DNA of 64,000 bases from Cheilinus undulatus (GCF_018320785.1 NC_054888.1:22212438-22276437), one strand, 5' to 3'; positions 25,011 through 37,336 are shown, counted from the first letter of the stretch. The notes: generated from the letters alone by a model not told the origin. Made by a program: numbers and translations.

Positions 25011-25794
25011 AATTAGAAAGGGATTCACACAATTCAGATACAAACTTAGTTTAACCTTTTAAAGCTTGAAACCCCAAACACAGCCAGGAAATCCAAACTG
25101 AGAAAAACTGCCATAAAATTGTACACATATGTATAATGATATAGAAATGAAACTTTTTAGAACTGCTGTGCTTTTGTACATCAACTAAGGCAGCGATGAT
25201 GACATTTTAGTTGTGTATGAGGTTCCTACTAGCAAAACAACTGTTCAACATACAAACTGGCATGCACTTGACTGACCTTTTCTTCCCATGTGTGTGCGGT
25301 TTCCTCAGAGCTGGAAAAGCATCCCCTGTTGCTCCATGCAGAGTAATTCTGGGTCTCCTGGATGGACATTCCCTCTGACAGTATTCCCTCTTATGTTTAT
25401 TTTTTATGGAGTAGAGGCTCAGGGTTGAGTTATTGTATTGCAACAACCTGGATGTCATCAGGCTGTCAGCAGAGGCTTGCACACCTGTGCTGAATTGCAG
25501 ACGAGTTGGAGGAGGGCTCTACTTGAATCTGCAGGCCTATTGGTCCAAAACAAGGAAGTAAAGCTTAATGAATGAAAGGGAAGGGGAAAGAAGAGAGAAG
25601 AGACTGTAGCCTTAGCCCAAGTTGTTTATTTCATCAGACCTCTGTCTTCAGTCTCTTTCACAGACTGTTCATCTGAGAGCACAAAACAGAAATACATGCT
25701 AAAACTTTCTGAATAAAGCCTGATTAAACTTCTGTTGAAGGTTAGGTAAGGGTAAGGATGGCAAAAGTTAAAGTAACCTGACCTGCAAAACCTG
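25011..25794. other. no gene recognised
   Basis: Non-coding. The end (about 25740-25800) resembles the leader seen before the AGCTA block at 4275. Confidence 0.4.
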
Positions 25795-27000
25795 ATTACA
25801 AAACATTCTAACACAGCAAGTGTAGCTTATGTAGCTCTATTAACTGCATAAGCTACAAAAATCACTGAGCTATGTAGAAAATAAACATACTTAGCTAATG
25901 TAGCTAAAACTTAGCACACAAAGCAGCAATGTATCTACATTGTCTACATTGGCTAAATTAGCTTGAGCTAAGCTCACTAAAGCTCACATTGCTGAATTTA
26001 ACCTAGCGAAAGATAACTGAGCAACGGTGCTTCATAGCTGAGCTCACAAAGCTACATAAGTTACATAAATATGTTTTCCCAATGTAACAACGCTTTAGCT
26101 TCATTTGCCATCTAAGCTATAGATTAAGGAGGTCCAGGACTACGTATCTTGACCTGAGCTCAGCAAGAAGCTATACATTCTCTACATAACTAAGTTTTAG
26201 CTATGCTTGCTAAAGCTCACATTGCTAAATCTAACTTAGCTAAAGATAACAGAGCTATGTCCCTACATAGCTGAGCTCACAAAGCTACATTAGTGATGTG
26301 AATATGTTTTCCCAACATGTAACAAAGCTTTAGCTTCATTTGCTAAAGCCAACTTAGCTATAAGTAACCGAGCTATGGAGCTAAAGCTAAGCTCACAAAT
26401 GAGCTTCATATGCTACATATGTATGTTTCTTTGTAGCTAAGGTTTAGCTTTGTTTGCTAAAGCTCAGATTGCTAAAGCTATAGATAACAGAGCTATGTAG
26501 CCAATGCTGAGCTCCCAAAGCAGCTACTTCATCTATGTAGCTTCATCATCTACTTAGCTAAGTATCATCTATGTAGCTTCATCATCTACTTAGCTAAGTG
26601 AGGTTTAGCTATGTTTACTAAAGCTCACATTGCTTAAGCTAACTTAACTGTAGATTAAAAGCTACAGAGCTAAATGCTTAGCAGCAATTCAAGATACGTT
26701 GACATGTTCTTTAAGTTACTAAGCTTTGGCTTTGTTTGCTTTAGCTCACGTTGCTAAAGCTAACTTAGTTATAGATAACAGGTAGCTAAATAGCTGAAGC
26801 TGAGCTCACAAAGCAGCTACATAAGCTACATAGATATGTTCTCCACATAACTAAGCTTTGGTTACATTTGCTGAAGCTTATGCTAACTAATCTGCATTTT
26901 ATGGAGGTACAGACCTCAGGTTGCTAAAGCTAACTTAACTATAGATAACTGAGCTACGGAGCTAAAGGTAAACTCCCATGTGAAGTCCACATAGCTACAG
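25795..27000. repeat. AGCTA-rich satellite block, locus 2 (largest)
   Basis: It starts with AACATTCTAACACAGCAAG and continues with loosely repeated modules such as GAGCTCACAAAGCAGCTACA, GCTAAAGCTCACATTGCTAA and ACTTAGCTATAGATAACAG. Module spacing is irregular (about 115-300 bases), unlike the strict 53-bp arrays. Confidence 0.85.
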
Positions 27001-28411
27001 TTAAATATTGAGCATATATTTAATATCAACATAAAATTGTAAGTCATTATCATACATCAAATATTTTCATAACAAGGTGTAGTTTAATATTTTTGCCATT
27101 TTTTTTTGTTACTTTATAAGTCCCAGTCATCTTTAAGTCAAGTCATTTTTATTTATATTGGCTGAATTATAAAGTTTTATTTACAGAGAACTTTCCATAC
27201 AGAGCCGATCGAGACTGTAGGCTCCTCCTCACTCTCCCTGTCAGCAGTAAACTGTTAAAGGTGCTGCAGCTGCTGCAGTGGTGCAACATGGCAATGATAA
27301 CACTCCTGTTTTAGCGTAGTTGTTATTTACCTGGATGGCTTTTTTAACCATAATAAATCAGGTAATTATTTAAAAACTGCAGTTTATTTTTACTCAGGTT
27401 AACTTTGTATCATATTAAAATTAGTTTGGTGATGTGAAACATTTAAGTATGTCTAATATTTAAGATGTATGCAAAGGCAGCAGTGGTTGGAAAGGTGGAT
27501 GTGCTCATACACTGGGGTTCAGAGGAAATAAAATGCCGACTCACTGGGCTGTCATGTGTAATATTCTGGTTTTACTGGGCAGCATCTTTGGCGTGTAGGT
27601 GCGTACTTTTGTGATTCTTTCTGCAGCTTCTCCCCCAGGCTGTTCCTGTAAACCGGAGCACGACCGTCCAGGTTAAATTACCATCTCACGTTTTCAGAGA
27701 TGCATCAGCAGCTTGCAAACGTCTGCAAACTTTAAAACCACGACACAATTAGACCAAATCCTCCGGAGCAGAACATCCAGCCTGGACCAGAAAAACAGCC
27801 AATCACGTTGAAATTAAACGTAGTGTACCAAAGCAAGGATTATCTGCAGCCTCTTGCAGTGATAAAATCAGATGCTGCTCTGCCAGTAGCTTTAGTCTGA
27901 AGCATCATAAAGATGCCACTGTGACATCTGAGAAAGGCGATTAAAGAGGAGACAGCGGAGTAAACATCTCAGTAACATCAGAATCTATTAGCATCAATGC
28001 TGGAGGAAGAGTCAGCAGAGGAGCTTCAGAAAATCCTACCGGCTTAGCACTCACTATGATGGTACAATAAAGAGACTTAGGGGCATTTCATTGCTGTTCA
28101 AATGAGGATTTTCTGCAGACAGATCACTTATGAAGGCCTAGAAACATTTTTAAAAAACCTGATTTAAAGTTTAAAATGTAAGGAATAAAGTATATGTGAA
28201 TGTGTCTTCATTCTGGGGTGGAATATTCCAGAAAGGAGCCTGCTGAGAGGACTTGTTGCTCATGATGGCCAGAGAGGATAATAGATTGTGCAGCTGTATA
28301 CTGCCCTCCAGTGGTGGTGGAGGGAAAGTCCTTTCACTTAAGAGAAAGCAGCAAACATTTTGAGTGCCATTATGTTTTTTGAAAATCTACCTTTAGAAAC
28401 ACAATAAATTA
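27001..28411. other. no gene recognised
   Basis: Unique-looking non-coding sequence without open frames of note. Confidence 0.4.
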
Positions 28412-29605
28412 CAAATTCCACTTCCAAAAAAGCCGGGACACTGTGTACAATCTAAATAAAAACACAAGTCAATGATTGGGAAATCTCATAAACCCATATT
28501 TTATTCACAGAAGAACAAAAACAACATATCAGATTTTGAAAAAAAGACATTTTACCATTTTATGAAAATATTGGCTCATTTTAAATTTGATGGCAGCAAC
28601 ACATCTAAAAAAAAATAGGGACATAGATAACAAAGCTATGTAGAAATCAGAGGTACATAGCTAATGAAGCTAAAACCAGGCACAAAAAGCAGCTATTTAT
28701 CTACATCATCACTAAGGCTAAATTAGCTTTAGCTATGTTTTCTAAAGCTATAAATAAAGCTTGAGTTCTAAAGCTACGCTCAGAAAGCAGCTATGTAAGC
28801 TACATATCTATCTATCTACAATAAAAGCTCACTTTAGCTACGTTTACTCGAGCTCACTTTGCTAAAGCTAACTTAGCTATAGATAACAGAGTAACAGAGC
28901 TAAAGCTAAGCTCACAAAGCAGCTAAGCTAAGTACATGTTGTATTATATATTCTCCAAGAAACCAAGCTTTAGCTATGTTTGCTAAATCTCACATAGTTG
29001 AAGCTAAGTTATATAAGGGAGCTATGTAGCTTGAGCTGAGCTCACAAAGCAGCTACATAAGCTACTTGAACATGTTTTTCCAACATAACTAAGCTTAAGC
29101 TACGAATGCTAAAGCTCATGTTGCTACAGCTAACAAAGCTATGGATTACAGAGTTACAGAACTAGGTAGCTAAAGCTGAGCTTACAAAGCAGCTACATAA
29201 GCTAAGTAGATACGTTTTCTACATAACTAAGCTTTAGCTAGGTTTGCTAAATCTCACATTGCTGACGCTAACTTAGCTAAAGATAACAGAGCTATGTAGC
29301 TGGAGCTGAGCTCACAAAGCAGCTACATAAGCTACTTGAACTTGTTTTTCCAACGTAACTAACCTTAAGCTACGAATGCTAAAGCTCATGTTGCTAAAGG
29401 GCAGCAACACATCTCAAAAAATTAGGGATGGGGCCATGTTTGTCATTGAGTAGCATTCCCTGGTCTTTAAACAACAGTCTGTAAACGTCTGGGATGTGAG
29501 GAGACCAGTTTTGGAGTTTTGGGAGAGGAATGTTGTCCCATGCTTGTCCAAACGTTTTCTTGTCCAAATGTTTTCTATCGCTGAAAGATCTGGACTAAAG
29601 GCATC
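28412..29605 (-). mobile_element. Tc1-like transposon, interrupted by satellite
   Basis: 28412-28622 is a full ~210-base terminal region (ACTTCCAAAAAAGCCGGGAC at the tip, AACACATCT near the inner end). 29399-29605 continues as expected for a minus-strand copy: GGGGCCATGTTTGTCATTGA, then AACAGTCTGTAAACGTCTGG and GGAATGTTGTCCCATGCTTG, the reverse of a transposase 3' end. 775 bases of AGCTA satellite lie between. The other end of the transposon is missing. Confidence 0.8.
28623..29398. repeat. AGCTA-rich satellite block, locus 3 (inside a Tc1-like element)
   Basis: Same modules as 25795-27000 (AGCTGAGCTCACAAAGCAGC, ACATAACTAAGCTTTAGCTA). The segment GGCAGCAACACATCT followed by A-rich sequence and TAGGGA occurs on both sides of the block (about 28590-28620 and 29400-29428). 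Confidence 0.85.
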
Positions 29606-30394
29606 TTATTAATAACATGTCTGTACATATAAATACACAAAATCAAATCACATACAGCAGTCAAGCCTACTTGATGTTCACATCTGAGACTAAATTGTTC
29701 ATTGAGCATCTTAGGCTGCACACATTAGTGTGTTTAACCGTTCTATATGTTTAAATCCAAAAATGTTGGTTGGTGTATTTTAGTGAAGGACTGGTAGAAT
29801 CACTGTTAGTCGCTGCAGCTGTTCTTGCAGTCTTCCACACTGTTTTAACCAAATCTGACATCTCTCCTCTTGGTTTTTAGCTTGGAAAGGTGAAAAACGC
29901 AACAACTCTGCGTCAGATTTGGAAATCCTGAAAGCATGCTAGCCTCTGCTGAAATCTTGACTGGCATCCCGAGCATAGTTTCAGAGAGAAATACAGAAAA
30001 GTACAAGGTGAAGTTGAGGGTTGCAGGCAGAACTGAAGGGCCCTCATCGCGGTACATGTCAGGGGGTGTCGCAACCGTGAGAGTGTGGGAATAGCTCGGT
30101 GTAAGCAAGCCGTGCTGTATGCTGCAAGCACAGAAAGCATGTTGATCCTCCTCATCCTGTTATTTATCATGTAAAATGAGAAACACAACAGGACATTAGA
30201 TGTTAGAGGTGCCTCTGCTTCCTTGCAGTAGGTGGTGCATTAGCAAAAACATGTAATACACTTTCATATATACATCTTAATATGTAGAGGGGCAGATCAT
30301 AATCATACATGCAAGATTTGATGCAAATCAGAAGTTTCATATAAGAGTTACAGTGACTTCCTGTAAAATGGTGAGATAACAAATTGCTCATTAA
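29606..30394. other. no gene recognised
   Basis: Minus-strand frames near 29845-30188 have no domain resemblance. Confidence 0.4.
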
Positions 30395-31420
30395 GAAATG
30401 ACCCAATTATGTCACTTTCTGTTGCCAGTAGGGGTGCTACATTAAAAAGACATTAACCTTTGACTATGCAGAGGGGCAAACCTTGATCCTACATGTGAAG
30501 TTTGAAGGCACTCAGATGTTTGGTATGAGGGTTGCACATACTTCCTGTCAAACTGATGCGATATTGAAATGCTCAACAATCACAGGTGAGAAATCCTTCA
30601 ATGAAACATGTCTGTGTTTTAGCCAATTTTGAGGCCTTTCTTTCAAAAAGTCAGAGCTCAACAGGTTAAACACAATAACAGGAATGAAAATATGACCTAT
30701 TTGTGTCACTTCCTGTTGTCAGTGGGGGGCGCTATGATGGATTTTTGCATGTGAGCATGTTCAGTGTGATACAGTTGTCTTGCAAGAAAGAGAAAAAGAT
30801 CACTGAATATTGTTTTCTATAGTAATAATAGGTTAAAGTAATTTGACATCGTCAAAAATGTGTTATTTTGAAACTGAGATCAAGCTGGTTGACTTCCTGT
30901 TTGGATTTGGACATGACTCAAAAAGGCTTTTTTGTAGGTCTGATGATGACCCATATGCACACTGAAAATCAAAAGCAAAGGTTGAATGGTGAGTGGGGGC
31001 TGAATATTTAAAGGGAAATTCAAAAAATCAGAGGCAAAAATGTTCAGTTGCCAGAAAAGGGTGTTGTGAAAAAGTAATGATATTGATGCATGCATGTATT
31101 CAGGATCAATGTGTGATCATCCCTGTTTGGTGATGGTAGATACAAGCATTAAAAAGTTAGAGGGCATTATTGGTGAATTTTCACTGAAAAAGGTGGCTTA
31201 AGTTTGGGCTCCAGCCATGGCTCCGCCCTATGGTGAAGGGTCACAACTTGCACAACTTCAGATCTCCAGGTTGTCTAATGTACAAAAAAATTTAGGAGCT
31301 GATCAGATAAAAAATCTTGGAGAAGTCTGTTAAAATATGAAACTTGTGAGTCAACCCACAACACGAAAATTTGACACATAGCTCTTTGTAATGCATTTCC
31401 TGTACATTTTAGAGGATGGC
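30395..31420 (+). repeat. dispersed CACTTCCTGTTG...GGCGCT repeat, locus 1
   Basis: Contains repeated GTCACTTYCTGTTG then CAGTrGGGGY words (30410, 30705) and a longer core: GACTTCCTGTTTGGATTTGG, TTTTTGTAGGTCTGATGATG, TGTGTGATCATCCCTGTT, CTCCGCCCTATGGTGAAGGG. The core recurs at 52850-53370 and its first part at 59540-59745. Class unknown; it looks like an old, non-coding teleost repeat. Confidence 0.7.
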
Positions 31421-32719
31421 CCCATCAGACTCTTTTTTGTTCCATCTCATCATGACACATATGTGTAGCAATTTTCATGCCCATAGCTCTTACCCCGTCC
31501 CCTATCTCACATGTGGAGACCCTGCTTGGTGGACTTGCATGATTCCACCAGAACACAAAGTTTTCCACTGGAGGACAATTTTTTGTAAAGTTTGTAGAGT
31601 TTTGAGCGTGTTAAAGCTCCAAATTAGAGATTCTTCTGACAGAAAAATAAAATAGTCAGTTGGTACGCTTACCCTATGTCCGCGCTGTGCTTCAATGGCG
31701 AGCTCCGTCCTTCCGAATGTTTACTTTACGACGATCTTATTAAAAATTACAGAATACTTTAGCGCATAAAATGACCAATAAGCACTGATTAATTTCATCT
31801 ATATATTTCACATTAAACAGGAAAAGATAAGTTTAAGCATTTTTAAAAACCCTCAGTGGTTTCTGTTGTATCTGGAATGGCTGCAGCAGGACGCAGCACC
31901 TGTGAGTGTGCGTAATAATTTCTCATCACTAATGTATACCCAGAAAGAAGAATCAGAGCGTTTTCAAACTCATGTTGGAGCCATAGGAGCCAGCGGTGCA
32001 CGTCTAACAGTTTGACCTTAGAGAAGACTACTGCAGTGCCAGAACTGTCCCCGTGCCGTGCTTGCACCATGGCGCGAGTATCTGTGCGCCGGTCTATATG
32101 TGCGTGTTCATCCTCTGCAAAACTGTCCCGACATCATTAATGGAGTTGAGTCATCACTTTTAAAGCGTGCTCAAACACAGGCAGAGGTGCTGTGAGTGGA
32201 AAAATACACATTCTTGAGGTATTTATTATCAATGTGTGCGAATCACACAGCACTGTCTTCATGATGTTAATCAAAGTGACTATTTTTAGTACCCCAGGAT
32301 ACAGTATTACTGTATAACTGCCCATTTCTAGTGAACGGTCACAAACACAGACTAAAGTGGTCAAAAATGTGAATTCATTTCTCCAAAAATGACGCACACA
32401 CAGCAATGTCTGTCAAACAGTGATGTCTAATACATGACATTCATCTTTTTGCCCAATACTGTTGGACAAAACTGTTAATTTTGCATGAGTTAATTTTTTT
32501 TTTTTGACACCTCCAGAGATCTGGAATCCAGAGATAAGTTTTATATTTATTGTAAGGTTTTATCTTTTAAAGAAAATGAGCAGTAGTACTGTATTCTAAT
32601 TCAAGCTCACAGATTAAAGATCCAGAGAGCAGTTTTTTTAACTGAGACATATCCAACAAAAAGAGATTTTTTGTCTATTTTAGCATGCTCTCCTCCCAAA
32701 CACTTGATGTTTAAGAGTT
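31421..32719. other. no gene recognised
   Basis: Non-coding; short frames only. Confidence 0.4.
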
Positions 32720-32830
32720 TTAGCTGTCCAAAAATCAATACACAATAAGGGAATCGATAAAGAATCAGATTGATAAGAAGAATTGATAACAGTATCGATA
32801 TTGATAAAATCTTATCAATTCCCACCCCTA
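32720..32830 (-). repeat. dispersed GGGTGGGAATTGATAAG-type repeat end
   Basis: The reverse strand starts TAGGGGTGGGAATTGATAAG and continues with repeated ATCGATA words, a familiar terminus of a fish dispersed element. Confidence 0.5.
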
Positions 32831-32934
32831 GTGAGGAAAAAGAAATGTGACTGCTCTTCCCCTGGGCAGATGTTACAGACGTGACGTTTTTTATTTGAGT
32901 AAAAAACAACAATTTAAGGTTGATGGACAGGGCT

Positions 32935-33030
32935 TGACATTAACTTTTTTGCTCACCAGCCACAGTGGCTAGTGGTTTTGCAAACTTACTAGCCACTCAG
33001 TATTTCCACTAGCCACAATTTTGATGTTGA
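32935..33030 (+). repeat. dispersed GGGCTTGACATTAAC-type repeat end
   Basis: It opens with AGGGCTTGACATTAACTTTT and contains three ACTAGCCAC-like words; the opening resembles a common fish DNA-element terminus. Confidence 0.45.
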
Positions 33031-34023
33031 AAACTATGAGCTAAATGTCAAATTTGGTACAAAGGGAATGATAGTATGACACGTGTGCTCCACTTCTCCT
33101 GTCCCCTGCTCTACTATTCTTCTTTAAACTGTATGGTGGAAATGTCTTCACATGTGTGTCTAAACTTAATTAAAATATCTGTTTAAATAATAGATGACAT
33201 ATATTTGGTGCATGAAGCTCACATTTGCAGAACATTAAACAACTGTACTGTCTGTTGTTTTAATAATATAAGCAAAAAATCACTGTTTAGTTTAATTCCC
33301 TTTGACTCCAAAGGCAACCTTTTACAGACTTTTATCCTTCTGCCTCTGTTTCTCACTGCCTCATTGAACTTATTTAAAGTTTCAGAGTTTCTCTTGTTTT
33401 TTATATGCGTTAATGATCAATTTATGGCAAATCATTATACAAAAGTATCAAAGGTATTAATGATGTTTAAGTTATGCATGCATTTGCACAGGTTTTATCA
33501 TTTAGAACGCCCTCAACAAACAAAGACTATAGATGGAGTATTATTACTTAAATAATATTCAGACACACTGCACACCTTGGCTTGCACAAGCGAGACAGAC
33601 ACACAGCTGGAGCGCACACACAGACAACCACACAGCGCTGACACATTGATCCTCCGTGGAGAGAGTGGCACTGTAAAGCAGAAGAATGTTCAGGTCTGAG
33701 TTTATCCTCCAACACTCTAAAACTGTTTCCCTAAACAGATAGAAGCCTTCAGTCTAAATTACCAACACGCCAGTGCAAGTGTGTGTCCGTATGTGTGTGA
33801 GTGTCATATTTATGTGTGTCATACAGCATCAAAGCCCTTTGCACTGTGTAAAAATGCACGAATGGATGAAGAGACCAGCCACTTTTCAGTTGTTTTGGGG
33901 GAAATCTGAGGCTTGTATGTGCCAAAAACGCCTCTCTGTAACAAGCCTCAATCATAAGGGCTAACAGACAAGCACTTTCAGAGTGAAGTATTGTGACAAT
34001 GATAAATTCAACCCGCCATTCTT
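33031..34023. other. no gene recognised; expected site of copy A first exon is empty
   Basis: By analogy with copy B, the first coding exon of NLR copy A should lie just upstream of 34024. Nothing resembling [20 protein letters not shown] is found here. The 116-codon frame at 33205-33555 has no known domain. Confidence 0.45.
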
Positions 34024-34510
34024 GAGAAATCATTTATTTTAATGCTAAGACAGTTGTATGAGCAAATAAGGGCTAGTTTCTATAAACAGCAACAGATCTT
34101 TGTCTGGTCAGGTGTTCCACCTGAAGGTAAACAGTTGTTGACCTGGTGTTGATGAAATATTTGAATGACAATTACAGTTTAAAGACATACTGTAGTGGGG
34201 AGCAGTGAATGACCAGTGTTAAAACATACATTTAGTCTCAGACTCTTTCATCAGACACGATAAAGTTTATCAGTACATCAGTTATTTAAGCCCAGCTGCA
34301 GCACCTCAGGGGCTTAAAGGATTGGCTTAGCCTCTACAGCAGGTTAACTCATTTATTCTAATTAATCTGACACCTTGAACACAGAGGTGGAAAAAGTCCT
34401 CACGTTCTGTACTTAAGTAGAAGTCCAGATACTTGTTTGAAAAAAAGGTAGAAGAACTGATTCACATCCTTTACTCAAGGAAAAGTAAAAACGTATCGGG
34501 TCAGAGGGTC
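34024..34510 (+). repeat. duplicated intron block shared with copy B
   Basis: Matches 58396-58656 plus 59298-59420: AGGGCTAGTTTCTATAAACA, CAGATCTTTGTCTGG, CAGGTGTTCCACCTGAAGG, AATGACAATTACAGTTTAAA, then the AAGTCCTCACGTTCTGTACT stretch. It marks the upstream part of the tandem duplication that made NLR copies A and B. Copy A keeps an uninterrupted version at 34394-34415, where copy B carries a 640-bp insertion. The last ~120 bases resemble a dispersed fish repeat (AGTAGAAGTCCAGATACTT). Confidence 0.85.
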
Positions 34511-34512
34511 TT

Positions 34513-34796
34513 AAAGGTGCAGTCTGTAAAATTGGGATCATATGCAACATTCAACAGATTCTAGATTACAACACTCACTTCTCTGGTGGTAATTCTGGTA
34601 AGGATGCAAAATCCAACATGGAGGACTCCAGAGAGGGGACCCTCCCTATGTACGAACAAAAGGCTCATTCTGAGTTTATTAAATATAATAATATTATATA
34701 TTCAGGGGACATAACGCTTGTTTAGGTGGGCCTAAATACAAATATTATGTTCCAGTTTGTTCTGATAATCTATTGGCTAAATATTACACATTGTAT
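34513..34796. mobile_element. small MITE with TTAAAGGTGCAGTCTG tip
   Basis: Left tip TTAAAGGTGCAGTCTGTAAA; right side AAATATTACACATTGTATC, whose reverse complement pairs imperfectly with the tip. Common teleost short element; the boundary is approximate because a hAT element inserted at its right edge. Confidence 0.55.
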
Positions 34797-34804
34797 CTGT
34801 TAGT

Positions 34805-36028
34805 TAGGACTGGGTTCAAAAGTCAATTCTCCCATTCAGATCAATTTTTATTATTTTTTTTATGCCATATTGATAAAAAATAACCCAGAGATTGATCTAT
34901 GCCTTCTCTCTCTGCTGGTGGCTTCTCGTGCTTCCAGTCTTGTGTCGCTCATGCAGCTTGAAACTTGACCAGCACTCTCCTCTGAAAGCCTTTAGACTCA
35001 GATTCAAGGTTTGAATCTTGAGCCCAACCATTTTTTTTATGTATGCGCGTTATTAATACCAGCTTAACATCTCTTCCTCACACATGAACCTCCGCCTGTG
35101 CAGCACAAGCAGCCAAAAGTCTGCAAATGACTAGGAGGAGAGTGCTTAAGCCACAGCTGTTATAGGCTTGATTGACTCTCACTCAATAAAGGTGATAGTC
35201 TACGGTGCTATGGTCACCCTGACCCAGACTGTTTTGTGAGAGTCACGTTACAGCGGAGAAATGAAAGAGCACTCAGAGCACAGTGAACATAATGTAACAG
35301 ATAACATGATGAACATGTTTTTTATCAGTGCTGTGGTTTCTGTCATTTAATTAACCAGCATTAACATCTGCCTATAGCAAACATGTCCCAGACAGCAGAC
35401 AGATAGACAGTAGTGTATGATGGAGGGACAGATAAACAACAGTACAGGATCTCTATCTGAAAAGGTGTGTGAGAATCTATTCTAGTGACGATTACTACCA
35501 CATTGTAAACATTATAAGCTTAAGTGTAATTATACATCATAGACTTACTTAAACTAAGCAACAATAGTGTACCTACTTTCAAATTTTCCTTTTAGCTTTA
35601 TTCTTTTAACAATAAGTGACTTATGTCTGCCTTGAAACAAACATGGAGGAACCTGGCAGCTCTGCTTCACTGAAGGCATAAAGTTAAAAGAAGATATAAG
35701 GCTGCATTTTGGATTTAAAAACTACAAAGACAGCGGCAAGCTGGATAAAAGACAGGTCATATGTAAGCTATGCCACATGGAGGTAAATAGTCAAGTCAAT
35801 AATATTAGCTTAGGTAATTTTTAATGCAAACCCTGATATTTTTAAAAATGAGCCTGGTTGGAACATTCTTTGTAGTATTTACAACTGTAGTTCTCTGAAA
35901 AATCTCTTAAAGGTTGAAGCAAAAAAGGTTTAACAACTAAAATATCTCTACATGAATTGCATTCTATCAAATCGGGACCTTGTGAATTGGAATCAAATTA
36001 AGGCAATCAGTGGCAGTACCCAGCTCTA
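34805..36028 (+). mobile_element. hAT-like element with 8-bp target duplication
   Basis: The tips TAGGACTGGGT and ACCCAGCTCTA are 11-base inverted repeats with one mismatch. The flanks CTGTTAGT (34797-34804) and CTGTAAGT (36029-36036) agree at 7 of 8 bases, the target duplication length of hAT transposons. The interior carries a BED-finger-like fragment but no complete transposase, so it is a decayed or internally deleted copy. Confidence 0.8.
35660..35805 (+). pseudogene. BED-type zinc-finger fragment of a hAT transposase
   Basis: One plus-strand frame reads HFGFKNYKDSGKLDKRQVIC then KLCHMEV. The FGF-K...C-x2-C arrangement is typical of the BED finger at the start of hAT/ZBED transposases, which binds DNA. 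The histidine half is not seen and the frame is interrupted upstream. It lies inside the hAT-like element with matching target duplications. Confidence 0.6.
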
Positions 36029-36559
36029 CTGTAAGTACAAAAGTGAAAAAAGTAAAAATGAATTCACCATCAGTCACACACAAAACCTCTTAATACTTCT
36101 GCAAAATAAAAAAGTTCCAGGACCACAAAAAGGATAGTTTTCCTCTTTTGTAAACTACCTGCACAGTTCTGATACAGAGAGAAAAAAATCCCTGGACAGA
36201 GTTTAGTTCAGCTGCCAGAGAAATTTCAAACAGAGTCCAGACTGAACTGCTTCCAGGGGAACACGACCCCAGAACCCCCCAGAAAAGTCAAAGTGAATGT
36301 GATCAGAATGGTACCACCTCTGCCTCAGATTGAGCCAGGAAAACCCTGTATGTTAATTCCATAAGGTATTTTGTGCCTTTCATCTGGACTGGCAGAGGAT
36401 TGCACTGGGACAGTGGAGTACAAACATGAAGCACCAAAACCTGTGTTTTGATTTACCTGGTTCCAGACATTTAGGAACTGGTGCCATGTTGGTACTAGAT
36501 GTCAGTACTCATCCCTACAGATCAGGGTGATGGATCCATTTTTCTTAAAGCAAAGTTGG

Positions 36560-36712
36560 ACAAATTCTCGACTGGGTCTGAGAATCATCTCCACTTGTTG
36601 CAGATGGTGTGGTTCTGTAGGTGTTCTCAGCCAGGGACCTCCAGCATGTTTTAGGGCGGATTACAGTCAAGTGTGACATGGTCAGTATGAGGGTTGGCAC
36701 CTCCAAGTTCGT
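36560..36712 (+). pseudogene. LINE reverse-transcriptase fragment
   Basis: The plus strand reads SRDLQHVLGRITVKCDMVSM then RVGTSKF with breaks. This resembles the segment after the catalytic YxDD motif in a fish LINE reverse transcriptase (pattern GRFxxxCxxxxMRISTSKSE). It is only ~150 bases, flanked by unrelated sequence, in the intron before the second exon of copy A. Confidence 0.5.
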
Positions 36713-36933
36713 CCAGGGGTAGTTGTAGTTCTGTAAAGTAGCCTGAGGTTGACAACTACAGAAGGATCTCGATCTTTGAGAAGAGGGGCCACCACAGCAG
36801 ACTGTCATCATTTGAAAACCACCTTTAGCCAATGATTAGCCAGTAATTAACCTTCCTACATTTACACTGGGCCATGTTGTTGACCTCTCAGACTCTGTCA
36901 TTAAATGTCCTTAAACCTGATATTTTTCTACAG

Positions 36934-37009
36934 AGGTCAGCTGGAAACATCCGAGTTCTTCAATGATCAGTCCAAGCAGCATCAAACAGACCTGGACTCC
37001 ATATTTATG
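36934..37009 (+). CDS. copy A exon: acidic linker ([20 protein letters not shown])
   Basis: A 76-base exon between CTACAG and GTGTGT, identical in length and phase to 59912-59987 of copy B. It encodes the short linker ending [10 protein letters not shown] that precedes the helical exon in fish NLR-C proteins. Confidence 0.85.
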
Positions 37010-37119
37010 GTGTGTACATCATCATTTACAGTGGAGCACATCTATCTAGATATCATGGTAAACTGTTTTGCAGTCTGTCTGATCAAACACAGGCTGTCCT
37101 CATTCTCTTTGTGTTCCAG

Positions 37120-37336
37120 CTGCTGGGGGAGAAAATTATCATGTTTGTGAAGAAGGAACTGAAGAGATTTCAGAAGGCTCTGAGTCAGGATAACCCAGGA
37201 TGTCTCAGTGAGGATGAGGACGTGTTGGTTGGTGGATATGAAGAGCAGAGGAGCAACAGAGAGGCATTTCTGAAGATCACAGAGAACTTCCTGAGGAGAA
37301 TGAAGCAGAACGAGCTGGCTGACCGTCTGTGGAACA
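37120..37336 (+). CDS. copy A exon: helical region before FISNA
   Basis: A 217-base exon (acceptor TGTTCCAG, donor GTAAGT). It encodes [20 protein letters not shown], then an acidic stretch and [20 protein letters not shown], predicted to be helical. Phase and length equal the copy B exon 60109-60325. It joins the next exon in frame as LWN-R-TLDPVC. Confidence 0.88.

Noticed and set aside
33205..33555. 116-codon plus-strand frame as a possible gene
   Set aside because: No domain, no paralogue in the window, AT-rich composition and no splice or promoter context.
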